Assembly: GCA_002455335.1 (NCBI GenBank)
Contig: DKKP01000185.1
Coordinates: forward strand, 1 to 12,366
Reading direction: 5' to 3'
DNA length: 12,366 bases
From: Anaerolineales bacterium UBA6663
GTDB lineage: Bacteria; Chloroflexota; Anaerolineae; Anaerolineales; UBA6663
Made by a program: the position numbers and the translations under genes. Below the pieces are notes generated by a model, which worked only from the letters and a program-made list of their open reading frames with translations, did no database searches and was not told where the DNA came from. Shown here one piece after another: positions 1-6,624 of this stretch. Position 1 is the first letter of the stretch, and each line of letters opens with the position of its first letter.

Positions 1-1
1 C

Positions 2-490
2 CTCGTCAACAACGCCGGCACGACGCGCGACATGTTGATCATGATGATGCCCGAGGCCGATTGGGACACCGTGATCCAGACCAACCTGAAAAGCACGTTC
101 AATTGCTCGAAGGCCGCGGTCAAGATCATGATGCGCAAGCGCGTCGGGCGGATCATCAACATCACGTCGGTATCGGGGATCGCCGGCAACGCGGGCCAGA
201 CCAACTACTCGGCCAGCAAGGCCGGCGTGATCGGCTTCACGCGCGCGCTGGCGCGAGAGGTTGCCAGCCGAAACGTGACGGTCAACGCGGTGGCCCCGGG
301 CTTCATCCCGACCTCGCTGACCAACGACCTACCCGAAGAGATCAAAGAAGCCACCTTGAAGAGCATCCCGCTCGGGAGGTGGGGCAAACCCGAAGAGATC
401 GCGAGTGCCGTGGCCTTCCTGGCCTCCGACGATGCGGCCTACATCACGGGTCAGGTGTTGACCGTGGATGGCGGCCTTGTGATGGGGTGA
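2..490 (+). CDS. fabG: 3-oxoacyl-ACP reductase FabG (SDR family), 5'-truncated by window edge
   Basis: This is the C-terminal 162 residues of a short-chain dehydrogenase/reductase; the reading frame is open to the left edge, so the Rossmann GxxxGxG motif lies outside the window. Visible SDR features are the NNAG motif at the very start, the structural Asn in TNLK (visible residue 28), the catalytic Ser in ITSVSG (residue 56), the YxxxK pair (Tyr69, Lys73), the NAVAPGFI segment and the terminal TGQ-x-L-x-VDGG block. FabG reduces 3-oxoacyl-ACP with NADPH in the elongation cycle of type II fatty acid synthesis, in the cytosol. The assignment to FabG rather than another SDR rests on the overall pattern (NNAGx[12 protein letters not shown], IPLGRxGxPEEIA), which is typical of FabG. 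Only 3 bp separate it from the next gene, so the two are probably co-transcribed. An acetoacetyl-CoA reductase (PhaB type) cannot be excluded from the fragment. Confidence 0.9.
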   Translation, partial: LVNNAGTTRDMLIMMMPEADWDTVIQTNLKSTFNCSKAAVKIMMRKRVGRIINITSVSGIAGNAGQTNYSASKAGVIGFTRALAREVASRNVTVNAVAPGFIPTSLTNDLPEEIKEATLKSIPLGRWGKPEEIASAVAFLASDDAAYITGQVLTVDGGLVMG

Positions 491-493
491 ACC

Positions 494-847
494 ATGACCG
501 ACGAACAGACCCGCCGGGGCAAGACCATGATCGCGCCTGACGTCCTTCTGACTATCGCCCGCCTGACGGCGCTCGGGCAGGAAGGCGTCGCCCGAACCGC
601 GCCTGTGCCGCCCTCGTTCGACAAGCTCTTCCAGCGCAGCCAGGCCGATGGTGTGCGCATCGACGTTCGCGGCCAGACCGTGACTGTCGATTTGTTCCTG
701 ATCATGAAGGCCGAAAGCCAGGCGCGCGAGGTCAGTCGCGCGGTGCAGACCGAGGTCGCGCGCGCCATCCACGAGATGGTGGGCATGGAGGTCAGCGCCG
801 TGAACGTGCACGTCGAAGACGTCGCCTACGCCGAGGCATCCGCCTGA
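494..847 (+). CDS. Asp23/Gls24 family protein
   Basis: A small acidic protein of 117 residues. The pattern of a hydrophobic helix (APDVLLTIARLTALGQEGVA), then alternating beta strands (VRIDVRGQTVTVDLFLIMK), an amphipathic helix (residues 75-95) and a closing strand (VSAVNVHVEDVAY) matches the Asp23/Gls24 (DUF322) family. In Gram-positive bacteria members are linked to envelope stress and membrane-associated assemblies; a molecular activity is not firmly known. The ATG at 494 lies 3 bp after the fabG stop with a GGGGTGA stretch just upstream; an internal ATG at 530 would give a shorter N-terminus close to where family similarity begins. It sits between fabG and nusB, an arrangement compatible with the common neighbourhood of this family with nusB. 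I see no signal peptide or membrane segment. Confidence 0.8.
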   Translation: MTDEQTRRGKTMIAPDVLLTIARLTALGQEGVARTAPVPPSFDKLFQRSQADGVRIDVRGQTVTVDLFLIMKAESQAREVSRAVQTEVARAIHEMVGMEVSAVNVHVEDVAYAEASA

Positions 848-865
848 GCGGTCGCCGAAAGCTTT

Positions 866-871
866 GAGGAG
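866..871 (+). promoter_or_regulatory. Shine-Dalgarno of nusB
   Basis: GAGGAG sits only 3 nt before the ATG at 875, a tighter spacing than the usual 5-9 nt. It is still the only purine-rich site in the 27-bp gap and supports the start chosen for nusB. Confidence 0.55.
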
Positions 872-874
872 TAC

Positions 875-1294
875 ATGAAAGTCAGACGTAAGGCCCGAGC
901 CGCCGCACTGCAGACCCTGTATGAATTGGCCTGCACCCGGCATCCGCTCGAGGATGTTTTGAGCGAACGAATCGTCCAGGCCGGTCTGGGCGAAGACTCA
1001 GCCACGTTCGCCCGCGAGCTCGTGAAGGGCGTGATCGACAGTGCCCGAACGCTCGATCGTGAGATCGCGCGCCACGCGCCGGAGTTCCCGCTTGACCAGA
1101 TGGCGGTCATTGATCGCGCCATCCTGCGCATCGCGCTGTGGGAGATCGGCGTCGGTCGGATCACCCCACTCAAGGTCGCGATCAACGAAGCCGTGGAGTT
1201 GGCCAAGGACTACGGCTCAGACAGCGCGCCACGCTTCATCAACGGCGTGTTGGGATCCGTCGCGCAGGCTTTTGTCGGGAGTGAGGCGCCGTAG
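875..1294 (+). CDS. nusB: Transcription antitermination factor NusB
   Basis: The product is 139 residues, the usual length for NusB. The N-terminal RRKARAAALQTLYEL matches the RNA-binding helix that opens the family; the centre has FARELVKGV and the C-terminal half carries the strongly conserved run DRAILRIALWEI, then TPLKVAINEAVELAKDYG and FINGVLGSV. NusB forms a heterodimer with NusE (ribosomal protein S10) that binds boxA RNA and joins the antitermination complex on rRNA operons. The protein is all-helical and cytosolic. It follows the Asp23/Gls24 gene by 27 bp and precedes the TatA-like gene by 3 bp, so it is inside the same transcription unit. Identification is firm. Confidence 0.95.
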   Translation: MKVRRKARAAALQTLYELACTRHPLEDVLSERIVQAGLGEDSATFARELVKGVIDSARTLDREIARHAPEFPLDQMAVIDRAILRIALWEIGVGRITPLKVAINEAVELAKDYGSDSAPRFINGVLGSVAQAFVGSEAP

Positions 1295-1297
1295 CGC

Positions 1298-1756
1298 ATG
1301 CCGACCGACTTCAACCTCTTCGGGATCGGCCCGCTCGAGCTTCTGGCGTTGCTTGTGCTTGTGCTCATTCTGTTCAATCCGCGCGACATAGGCAACGGCG
1401 CAAAGAATTTCGGCCGCTTCATCAACAAACTGACACGCTCGGAGAATTTCAAGCTCATCCAGCAGACCTCGCGCGAGATCCAAAACCTGCCGGCGCGGCT
1501 GGCGCAGGAGGCCGAGATTGAAGACCTGCGCAAAACCGGCGATGCGTTGAAGGCCGACCTCAACAGCGTCGGACAGCAGTTGCGGGGGGCGACAAACGAG
1601 GCTCTGCAAGAAGCATCCAGCGCGGTCAAAGACGCGAATGCAACAGTGAAGAGCAACCTTGCAGACCCTGCAGCGGCACAGAGTGGAGCGCCAGGCGACG
1701 GCGCCGCCGACCCCTATTCAGCGTGGAAGCCCAAGGGCCCCGATCAGCCCGCGTAA
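1298..1756 (+). CDS. Sec-independent translocase TatA/TatB-like protein
   Basis: This 152-residue protein has the TatA/TatB layout: a short periplasmic N-terminus, one transmembrane helix (about residues 12-27, starting FGIGPLELLALLVLV), a hinge, an amphipathic helix (about 30-46, GNGAKNFGRFINKL), then a long charged, predicted helical and finally disordered tail rich in Ala, Asp and Pro. The polar Glu14 early in the TM segment is where TatB and many TatA proteins have an acidic residue. The tail length (about 100 residues) and FGIG motif favour TatB-like over TatA. The usual FGP hinge reads FNP here. The protein would act at the cytoplasmic membrane with TatC in exporting folded twin-arginine proteins. 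The tatC GTG start follows after 12 bp, which strongly supports the assignment. No second tatA paralogue is in the window. Confidence 0.85.
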   Translation: MPTDFNLFGIGPLELLALLVLVLILFNPRDIGNGAKNFGRFINKLTRSENFKLIQQTSREIQNLPARLAQEAEIEDLRKTGDALKADLNSVGQQLRGATNEALQEASSAVKDANATVKSNLADPAAAQSGAPGDGAADPYSAWKPKGPDQPA

Positions 1757-1768
1757 CCGGAGTGCCTC

Positions 1769-2821
1769 GTGAGCCAGGCCACCGAAGCCCCCCCATTGAA
1801 AGCCAAACGCCCTGCCGCACGGCGCGGCGGATTGGCCGGGATTCTGGCGCTGCCCAGGTTGTTGTGGGCGGTGCTCACCTGGCCCTTTCGGGCGCTCTGG
1901 CGTGGCTTCCGGGGCGTTCGTAGCTTCCTCACCGAGGACCCCGAAGACGTCTCGCTCACCGATACGATCAGCGAATCGCTCGATAGCCGCCAGACGTTTT
2001 TCGAGCTGCTCTCGGCGTTTGGCGAACACCTCGACGCGCTCCGGATCCATCTGACACGCTCGGCGATCGTCTTTGCGCTTGCGATCGGCGTAACAGGCTG
2101 GCAGGCGCAGAATTTGATGGCCCTGCTCGGGCTGCCGCTCACCGGCGAGACCCTGACCTTTGCGATGGATCTCTGGCAGTCGCCGACTCTGTCCACGGTT
2201 GCGCCCTACCTGACAAGCGGCACCGCAGCGATCCAGCAACTGCAGACCCGCGAACCCGCCGAGGGGCTCGCCACCTTCATGCGAGTGGCGTTGCTCGGGG
2301 CCGCCGTGTTCGCCGTGCCCTGGGCGATCCTGGAGATCTACCTGTTTATCGCACCCGGGTTGATGGCACGCACACGGCTCAGCCTGCTGGCCGGGATCCC
2401 GGTCGCGGCCATCCTATTCACGAGCGGCGTGCTCTTCGCCTATCTGGCCATGCTTCCGGTTGCGATCCCGTTTCTTCGCGACTCGTTTGGATTCGGCAAC
2501 GCCTGGACGCCATCTTCGTACTTCACTCTCGCGACGAACGTGATGTTCTGGGTGGGTGTGGCCTTCGAGATGCCGCTCGTCGTCTACGTCCTGGCGACCT
2601 TTGGATTGGTTAATCCGGGCATGCTCATCCGAGGCTGGCGCTTCGCCACGGTCGGCATTGCGATCCTGGCGGCCTTGATCACGCCCACGACGGACCCCGT
2701 CAACATGGCGCTCGTGATGTTGCCGATGGGCTTGTTGTACATCGTGAGCATCGCGGGCGCGTGGGTCGCCGGCCGATTGCGGCAACAGCCGGGCCAGGTC
2801 GGCGGCGGCGAAACGACATAG
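1769..2821 (+). CDS. tatC: Sec-independent protein translocase TatC
   Basis: TatC is the multi-spanning receptor that recognises twin-arginine signal peptides. The 350-residue product shows the family landmarks: FGEHLDALRIHL (residues 84-95, the cytoplasmic N-terminal motif including a conserved Glu), TM1 (about 98-118), TM2 with the Pro/Glu-rich FAVPWAILEIYLFIAPGL (181-198), TM3 (208-228), the FLRDSFGFG segment, GVAFEMPL with the conserved Glu267 in TM4, and ALITPTTDP before the last helix pair. It is longer than typical TatC (about 250 residues): residues 1-80 form an extra, Arg-rich then acidic N-terminal region with a hydrophobic patch (22-40), and the first periplasmic loop (119-168) is enlarged. 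I use the GTG at 1769, 12 bp after the TatA/B-like stop; a later start near the HLDALR motif would remove the extension but I see no better-placed start. Confidence 0.93.
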   Translation: MSQATEAPPLKAKRPAARRGGLAGILALPRLLWAVLTWPFRALWRGFRGVRSFLTEDPEDVSLTDTISESLDSRQTFFELLSAFGEHLDALRIHLTRSAIVFALAIGVTGWQAQNLMALLGLPLTGETLTFAMDLWQSPTLSTVAPYLTSGTAAIQQLQTREPAEGLATFMRVALLGAAVFAVPWAILEIYLFIAPGLMARTRLSLLAGIPVAAILFTSGVLFAYLAMLPVAIPFLRDSFGFGNAWTPSSYFTLATNVMFWVGVAFEMPLVVYVLATFGLVNPGMLIRGWRFATVGIAILAALITPTTDPVNMALVMLPMGLLYIVSIAGAWVAGRLRQQPGQVGGGETT

Positions 2822-2852
2822 CCGACGATTTGACTGGCGCCCGGGTTGCAAA

Positions 2853-2860
2853 GAGGGGGG
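2853..2860 (+). promoter_or_regulatory. Ribosome binding site deciding the DUF952 start
   Basis: GAGGGGGG is followed after two bases by the ATG at 2863. A frame open further upstream, from a GTG at 2761, overlaps tatC and encodes an Arg-rich stretch without family similarity, so the ATG here is preferred. Confidence 0.55.
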
Positions 2861-2862
2861 TC

Positions 2863-3222
2863 ATGATCATTCTCCATCTTGTGGCGCGCACCGAGTTCGA
2901 AGCTGCCCCGGCCGATAGGCCCTTTCTGGCTGCCCACTATGCAACCGATGGTTTCATCCACTGCACGACCGAATGGGCCGTCCTGCGGCATGTCGCAAAT
3001 AGCGTTTACCGCGAGGCGCCCGGCGATTTCGTCGTGCTCGAGCTCGACACCGAGCGGATCACGTCCGAAGTGAAATTCGAGCCGCCATTCCCGCCGCCAC
3101 CGCCCGACCACCCGCTCGCTGGGCATCTCTTCCCACACATCTTCGGCCCAATCGACCGGGCCGCGATCACGATGGTGCGCCCCATCAAACGCGAGCCTGA
3201 CGGCACATTCGTCATCGAATAA
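2863..3222 (+). CDS. DUF952 domain-containing protein
   Basis: A 119-residue cytosolic protein. It carries the DUF952 hallmarks: an opening beta strand (IILHLVAR), the DGFIHCT motif (residues 29-35), a hydrophobic strand with VVLELDTERI (57-66) and FPHIFGPID (90-98) followed by the AAI-x-MV strand. The conserved His/Cys of the FIHC motif and the FPH...G motif probably line a pocket, but the biochemical role of DUF952 is not established. The start is the ATG behind the purine-rich site at 2853-2860, 41 bp after tatC. The Pro-rich run FEPPFPPPPP (residues 72-81) is a loop peculiarity. It is followed after 13 bp by the first AlaDH/PNT-like gene, so it may belong to that transcription unit or to the tat one. 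Confidence 0.82.
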   Translation: MIILHLVARTEFEAAPADRPFLAAHYATDGFIHCTTEWAVLRHVANSVYREAPGDFVVLELDTERITSEVKFEPPFPPPPPDHPLAGHLFPHIFGPIDRAAITMVRPIKREPDGTFVIE

Positions 3223-3235
3223 TCAACGATCGCTT

Positions 3236-4375
3236 ATGAGTGAACAGGACCGGCCCGTCGTAACGATCGGCTTTCCACGGATGCAGAAGGAGCCGGGCGA
3301 ACGCCGCGACTTCCTGCCCTCCTTTGTCGCTCGCCTCGAAAAACTCGGCGCACAGGTCGTGCTCGAAGACAGCTACGGCCACGGGCTCGGCTTGAGCGCC
3401 GACGACTACCGAGCCGTGGCGCCCGGGGTGGCCTTTGGCGACCACGCGCACGCCTATTGCCAGGATATCGCAGTGGTCCTGCGCTGCCCGACCGAAGACG
3501 AGATCCGGCTGATGCGACCCGGCGCGTGCCTGATCTCGATGCTGCACTACCCGACTCGACCTGGGCGCGTGGCGTTCATGAAACAGCGCGGGCTCGAGGC
3601 TATCTCGCTCGACTCGATCAAAGACGATAGCGGGCGCCGCCTGATCGAGAACCTGAGGGCAGTCGCCTGGAATGGCCTCGAAGCCGCCTTCAACACGCTG
3701 GCGCAGACCTACCCGCACCCCGGGTTCGAAAGCCCGTTCCGCGACCCGATCCAGGTCACGCTCCTGGGGGCCGGCGCCGTCGGGCGTGAAGTCCTTGCGG
3801 CAGCGATTCGTTACGCCGATGACGCAAGGCGTGCGCGGTTTGCGGCGCGCGAGATCCCGGGTGTGATCGTGACGACCGTCGACTACGACCTCACAGGCCA
3901 TGCCGGCCGGGTCCGGCGGATCCTCGCACAGACCGACATCCTGGTTGACGCGACCCAACGCCCGGACCCGAGCCGGGCGGTCATTCCGAACGCCTGGCTG
4001 GCCTGGCTGCCAATGCATGCCGTGATCCTCGACCTCTCGGCCGATCCGTACGATTGCAGCACAGTGCCGCCGCAAGTCAAAGGGATCGAGGGCGTGCCGC
4101 AAGGCGATCTTGATCAATACGTCTTTGCACCGGACGATGCCGTCTACGATCGGTTGCCGGCGTGCGTCAACCGTGCCAACCGGCGGCATGTGGTGTCGTG
4201 TTACTCCTGGCCTGGAGTACACCCAAAAGCGTGCATGGAACTCTATGGGCGGCAGCTTCGCCCGCTGATGCGGGTGCTGCTCGAGCGCGGCGGCGTCGGT
4301 GGGATCCGGCCCTACGGCCGGTTCTTCGAACGCGCCTTAGCGCGCGCCCAGCTGTCCCGCTGGCCGTCCAGTTAG
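3236..4375 (+). CDS. Alanine dehydrogenase/PNT-fold NAD(P)-dependent oxidoreductase, paralogue 1
   Basis: The 379-residue protein has the two-domain layout of the alanine dehydrogenase / transhydrogenase-alpha family (length 360-380). The N-terminal domain opens with a strand and IGFPRMQKEPGERRDFLP (residues 11-28), equivalent to the family's substrate-domain start with an Arg that binds carboxylate. LRCPT (82-86) takes the place of the VKEP active-site motif, and LHYPTRPGRV (103-112) corresponds to the LHLA block with its active-site His (His104). The Rossmann domain begins LLGAGAVG (176-183, GxGxVG). Later blocks include ADILVDATQR-like text, PNAWLAWLP, QGDLDQYVF and VSCYSWPGVHP. The substrate is unknown: the Lys of VKEP is Arg here, so plain alanine dehydrogenase is unlikely. 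Saccharopine-dehydrogenase-like chemistry is an alternative. A paralogue follows directly. The start has only a weak ribosome site. Confidence 0.7.
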   Translation: MSEQDRPVVTIGFPRMQKEPGERRDFLPSFVARLEKLGAQVVLEDSYGHGLGLSADDYRAVAPGVAFGDHAHAYCQDIAVVLRCPTEDEIRLMRPGACLISMLHYPTRPGRVAFMKQRGLEAISLDSIKDDSGRRLIENLRAVAWNGLEAAFNTLAQTYPHPGFESPFRDPIQVTLLGAGAVGREVLAAAIRYADDARRARFAAREIPGVIVTTVDYDLTGHAGRVRRILAQTDILVDATQRPDPSRAVIPNAWLAWLPMHAVILDLSADPYDCSTVPPQVKGIEGVPQGDLDQYVFAPDDAVYDRLPACVNRANRRHVVSCYSWPGVHPKACMELYGRQLRPLMRVLLERGGVGGIRPYGRFFERALARAQLSRWPSS

Positions 4376-4404
4376 CCGGCCCCGCTCCACCAAGGCGGCG
4401 CCGG
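4376..4404 (+). other. GC-rich hairpin between the paralogous dehydrogenase genes
   Basis: Immediately after the TAG stop, CCGGCCCCGC (4376-4385) pairs with GCGGCGCCGG (4395-4404) as 5 bp, one C-C mismatch, then 4 bp, with a 9-nt loop. No T-run follows, only AAAAGGGGAGG, which is the ribosome site of the next gene, so it is not a standard terminator. It could tune expression of the second gene relative to the first or stabilise mRNA; that is inference. Confidence 0.45.
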
Positions 4405-4406
4405 AA

Positions 4407-4416
4407 AAGGGGAGGA
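4407..4416 (+). promoter_or_regulatory. Strong Shine-Dalgarno of second dehydrogenase
   Basis: AAGGGGAGGA ends 5 nt before the ATG at 4422. It is the strongest ribosome site on the + strand here, clearly better than that of the first paralogue, and fixes the start of the gene. Confidence 0.65.
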
Positions 4417-4421
4417 TACGT

Positions 4422-5570
4422 ATGTCGACACCGCCGCATAGCATCGGGTTCCCGCGCATGATGAAGGAGCCCGCCGAGAAGCGTGTCTTCCTGCCCGAGT
4501 TCATCCAACACCTGGCGAACGCCGGTCTGAACGTGTTTATCGAAGAGGGCTACGGCTCGCGTTCGGGGTTCTCGTTCGACGACTATCGCCAGGGCAACGA
4601 ACGGGTACGACGCTGTTCGCGCGCGGCGGCCTTTCGGCAAGACGTCATCCTTGTGCTGCGCTCGCCGACGATGGACGAGTACGCGCTCATCCCGTCCGGC
4701 AAGACCCTGATCTCGATGCTGCACTTTCCGACCCGACCGGGTCGCGTCGCCCGGCTGGCCGAGCTCGGGATCAAGGCGATCTCGCTCGATAGCATCGTCA
4801 ACGACACCAATCTGCGGCTTGTCGAGAACATGAAGGCCGTGGCCTGGAACGGGCTCGACGTGGCCTTCAGCGTGCTCGAGAAGCGCTGGCCGGGCCTGCA
4901 CAAGCCCGACGGCTCACCGATCCGCGTGGTCGTGATCGGCACGGGGATGGTGGGCAAGCACGCGGTCGAGGCCGCGACCAAACACGGCAATGACGAGCGC
5001 AACACGGCCGCCATCGAGGCCAACAAAGGCGGCGTCATCGCCCACGCCATTGGGCGCAGCCTGGTGACACGGGCGAGCGCGATGGAGGCGTTGCTGCGAG
5101 ACGCCGACATCCTTGTCGATGCCGCCCAACGCCGCGACCCGTCGAAACCGATCGTGCCCAACGCCTGGCTGGCCTGGCTGCCCGAGCATGCCGTGATCGC
5201 CGATCTGGCCGTCGATCCCTACACGCCCGACACCGACCCCCCCGTGGTGCGCGGGGTCGAGGGAATCCCGCAGGGCAGCCTGGATCAATACGTTTTCGAG
5301 CCGAACGACGCCAACTGGTCGGCCACGATCCCGGCGGATGTGCCAACGGCTCAGCGTCGCACCGTGGTGTCCTGCTACTCGTGGCCCGGGATCCATCCGG
5401 CGGCCTGCATGCGCCACTACGCTCAACAGCTCGAGCCGCTGCTCGAGCCGCTGCTCGCCAAAGGCTACGACGGATTGAGCCTCGAGGGTGGTTATTTCGA
5501 ACGCGCGCTCTGCCGGGCGACGCTACGGCACTGGCTGGACGTCGGGCAGACCGACTTCAGGGCGCGCTGA
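4422..5570 (+). CDS. Alanine dehydrogenase/PNT-fold NAD(P)-dependent oxidoreductase, paralogue 2
   Basis: A 382-residue paralogue of the preceding gene, aligned over its whole length. Shared blocks are IGFPRMxKEPxExRxFLP at the N-terminus, LRSPT (79-83, in place of VKEP), LISMLHFPTRPGRV (96-109, active-site-like His101), AISLDSI, AVAWNGL, the nucleotide-binding VIGTGMVG (171-178), ADILVDAAQRRDPS, PNAWLAWLPxHAVI, GIPQGSLDQYVFEPNDA and VVSCYSWPGIHPAAC. The Rossmann segment between residues 180 and 215 and the C-terminal tail differ most. Two such proteins side by side may form a heteromeric enzyme or serve two related substrates; the sequence does not decide. The gene has a strong ribosome site, and the last 48 bp overlap the tail of the antisense methyltransferase remnant on the - strand. 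Confidence 0.7.
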   Translation: MSTPPHSIGFPRMMKEPAEKRVFLPEFIQHLANAGLNVFIEEGYGSRSGFSFDDYRQGNERVRRCSRAAAFRQDVILVLRSPTMDEYALIPSGKTLISMLHFPTRPGRVARLAELGIKAISLDSIVNDTNLRLVENMKAVAWNGLDVAFSVLEKRWPGLHKPDGSPIRVVVIGTGMVGKHAVEAATKHGNDERNTAAIEANKGGVIAHAIGRSLVTRASAMEALLRDADILVDAAQRRDPSKPIVPNAWLAWLPEHAVIADLAVDPYTPDTDPPVVRGVEGIPQGSLDQYVFEPNDANWSATIPADVPTAQRRTVVSCYSWPGIHPAACMRHYAQQLEPLLEPLLAKGYDGLSLEGGYFERALCRATLRHWLDVGQTDFRAR

Positions 5571-5993
5571 AGCGCCCGGAGGCAAGATAGAGGTGCAGAC
5601 CGACAGGAAGCTGGGGCTGGCGGTCGTGAACGGCGCGCGTGTCCAGTCGCCATAGCGCTCGCGCACTGCAAACCCGGCCCGCAAGAGCAACGCGTCAAGA
5701 ACCGCGACCTCCGTGAAGCGGCAGGCGATCCGTGTCGTCTTGAGGTGCGCCCGACCTTCATCCCGCCAGCGCCGATAGGTCGTCCAGTGCAGCACCTGGG
5801 CGACCGCGTCGTACGCCTGGACCCCGGAGACCGACACCCTGTGGCCCTGGATATCGGTGTAGTCGAACCAGTGCTCTTCGATCAGACGCGTTGTCAGGTC
5901 ATGACCGGTCGGGTTGCGCGTCTCGAAAGCAAAAACGCCGGCGGGGTCAAGGTGGCGCCGAACCGTGGCCAGAAAGGTCGTGGGGCAACACGC
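5523..5993 (-). pseudogene. C-terminal remnant of a class I SAM-dependent methyltransferase
   Basis: On the - strand the frame opens directly behind the TGA (5996-5994) of the phosphatase gene and continues for 156 codons. It encodes the second half of a Rossmann methyltransferase: FLATVRRHLDPAGVFAFETRNP (beta-5 region after motif III), then an EHWFDYTDIQGHRV segment, a long beta meander (QVLHWTTYRRW), FTEVAVLDALLLRAGF and VRERYGDW, ending near SPSFLSVC. The SAM-binding half (GxGxG, acidic D/E of motif II) is absent. No ATG, GTG or TTG occurs in frame until the GTG at 5837, so an intact protein cannot start there. A separate ATG at 5997 overlaps the phosphatase stop as ATGA but runs into TGA after 16 codons in another frame, which looks like the original start now out of frame. 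The tail overlaps the dehydrogenase gene on the + strand. Confidence 0.7.
5560..5577 (+). terminator. Weak terminator-like hairpin at the convergent junction
   Basis: GGGCGC (5560-5565) and GCGCCC (5572-5577) form a 6-bp all-GC stem with a 6-nt loop that spans the TGA stop of the second dehydrogenase. There is no T-run on either side, so intrinsic termination is uncertain. It lies where two convergent transcription units meet, which is where a bidirectional barrier would be expected. Confidence 0.3.
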
Positions 5994-6620
5994 TCATAGT
6001 TTGGGCGCGGTGACAGCGATGTAGCGCGCCGTTGGAAGATCGGAACCCGGCGTGAACGTGAAGGTCGTCAGCGAAGCCGGCTCCGGGTATCCGCCCGTCA
6101 CACCGCACGCGGCGAGCCGGGAACGACCAGCGGCGCTCACCGGTTCGCCAAAGGCCCAGAGGATCGAAAAGGCCACAAGATCACCGTGCGTGACGGCCAC
6201 CACATGCCGGCCCGTGTGGCGCTTTCGCGCCAGATCGAAGAAACGGTGTACGCGCGCCAGGATGTCGGCGGGCTGTTCGTACCCTGGGCCGGCCTGGGTG
6301 TACAAATCCCAGTTGCGCGTGGCCAGTTCGGCCTGCGTCCGACCGTCGTACGGCGTATGGACTTCCCAGAGCAGCCTGTTGATCGACGGCTGGAGCCCGA
6401 TCCCCTGCGCCGTGATCAGCGCGGCGGTCTCGCGCGCCCGCAAGAGCGGGCTCGTGTAGAGCGCGGCGGGGCGCATGTAGCGCAGGTGTTTGCCCGCGGC
6501 GACGGCCAACGCACGGCCATGTTCGCTCAGACCAAAGCGCGGGAGACGGCCGTAGTACACACCGTCGGGATTGTGTACCTCACCGTGGCGGACCAGCGTG
6601 ATGCGCGTCGGTTTCGACAT
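5994..6620 (-). CDS. Histidine phosphatase family protein (phosphoglycerate mutase-like)
   Basis: A 208-residue cytosolic protein of the histidine phosphatase superfamily. LVRHGE (residues 9-14) contains the phospho-accepting His12 in the RHG motif. YTSPLLRARETA (55-66) supplies the conserved Arg, LLWEVHTPYDG (83-93) the conserved Glu, and VAVTHGDL (141-148) the second catalytic His (His145). Members act as phosphatases or 2,3-bisphosphoglycerate-dependent mutases; the short length and divergent middle favour a phosphatase of unknown substrate. It starts 4 nt after the stop of the second PhnE permease and has no clear Shine-Dalgarno, so it is probably translated by coupling as the fifth gene of the importer operon. 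A role in releasing phosphate from imported or internal phosphoesters would fit, but is inferred from position only. Confidence 0.85.
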   Translation of the reverse strand: MSKPTRITLVRHGEVHNPDGVYYGRLPRFGLSEHGRALAVAAGKHLRYMRPAALYTSPLLRARETAALITAQGIGLQPSINRLLWEVHTPYDGRTQAELATRNWDLYTQAGPGYEQPADILARVHRFFDLARKRHTGRHVVAVTHGDLVAFSILWAFGEPVSAAGRSRLAACGVTGGYPEPASLTTFTFTPGSDLPTARYIAVTAPKL

Positions 6621-6624
6621 CGGC

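Noticed and set aside
2761..2862. Upstream-extended start (GTG at 2761) for the DUF952 gene
   Set aside because: It would overlap tatC by about 60 bp and add an Arg-rich stretch outside the family; the ATG at 2863 has a purine-rich ribosome site.
3212..4222. 336-codon - strand ORF antisense to the first dehydrogenase
   Set aside because: The + strand frame has the complete AlaDH/PNT layout and a full-length paralogue next door; the antisense product has no recognisable motif.
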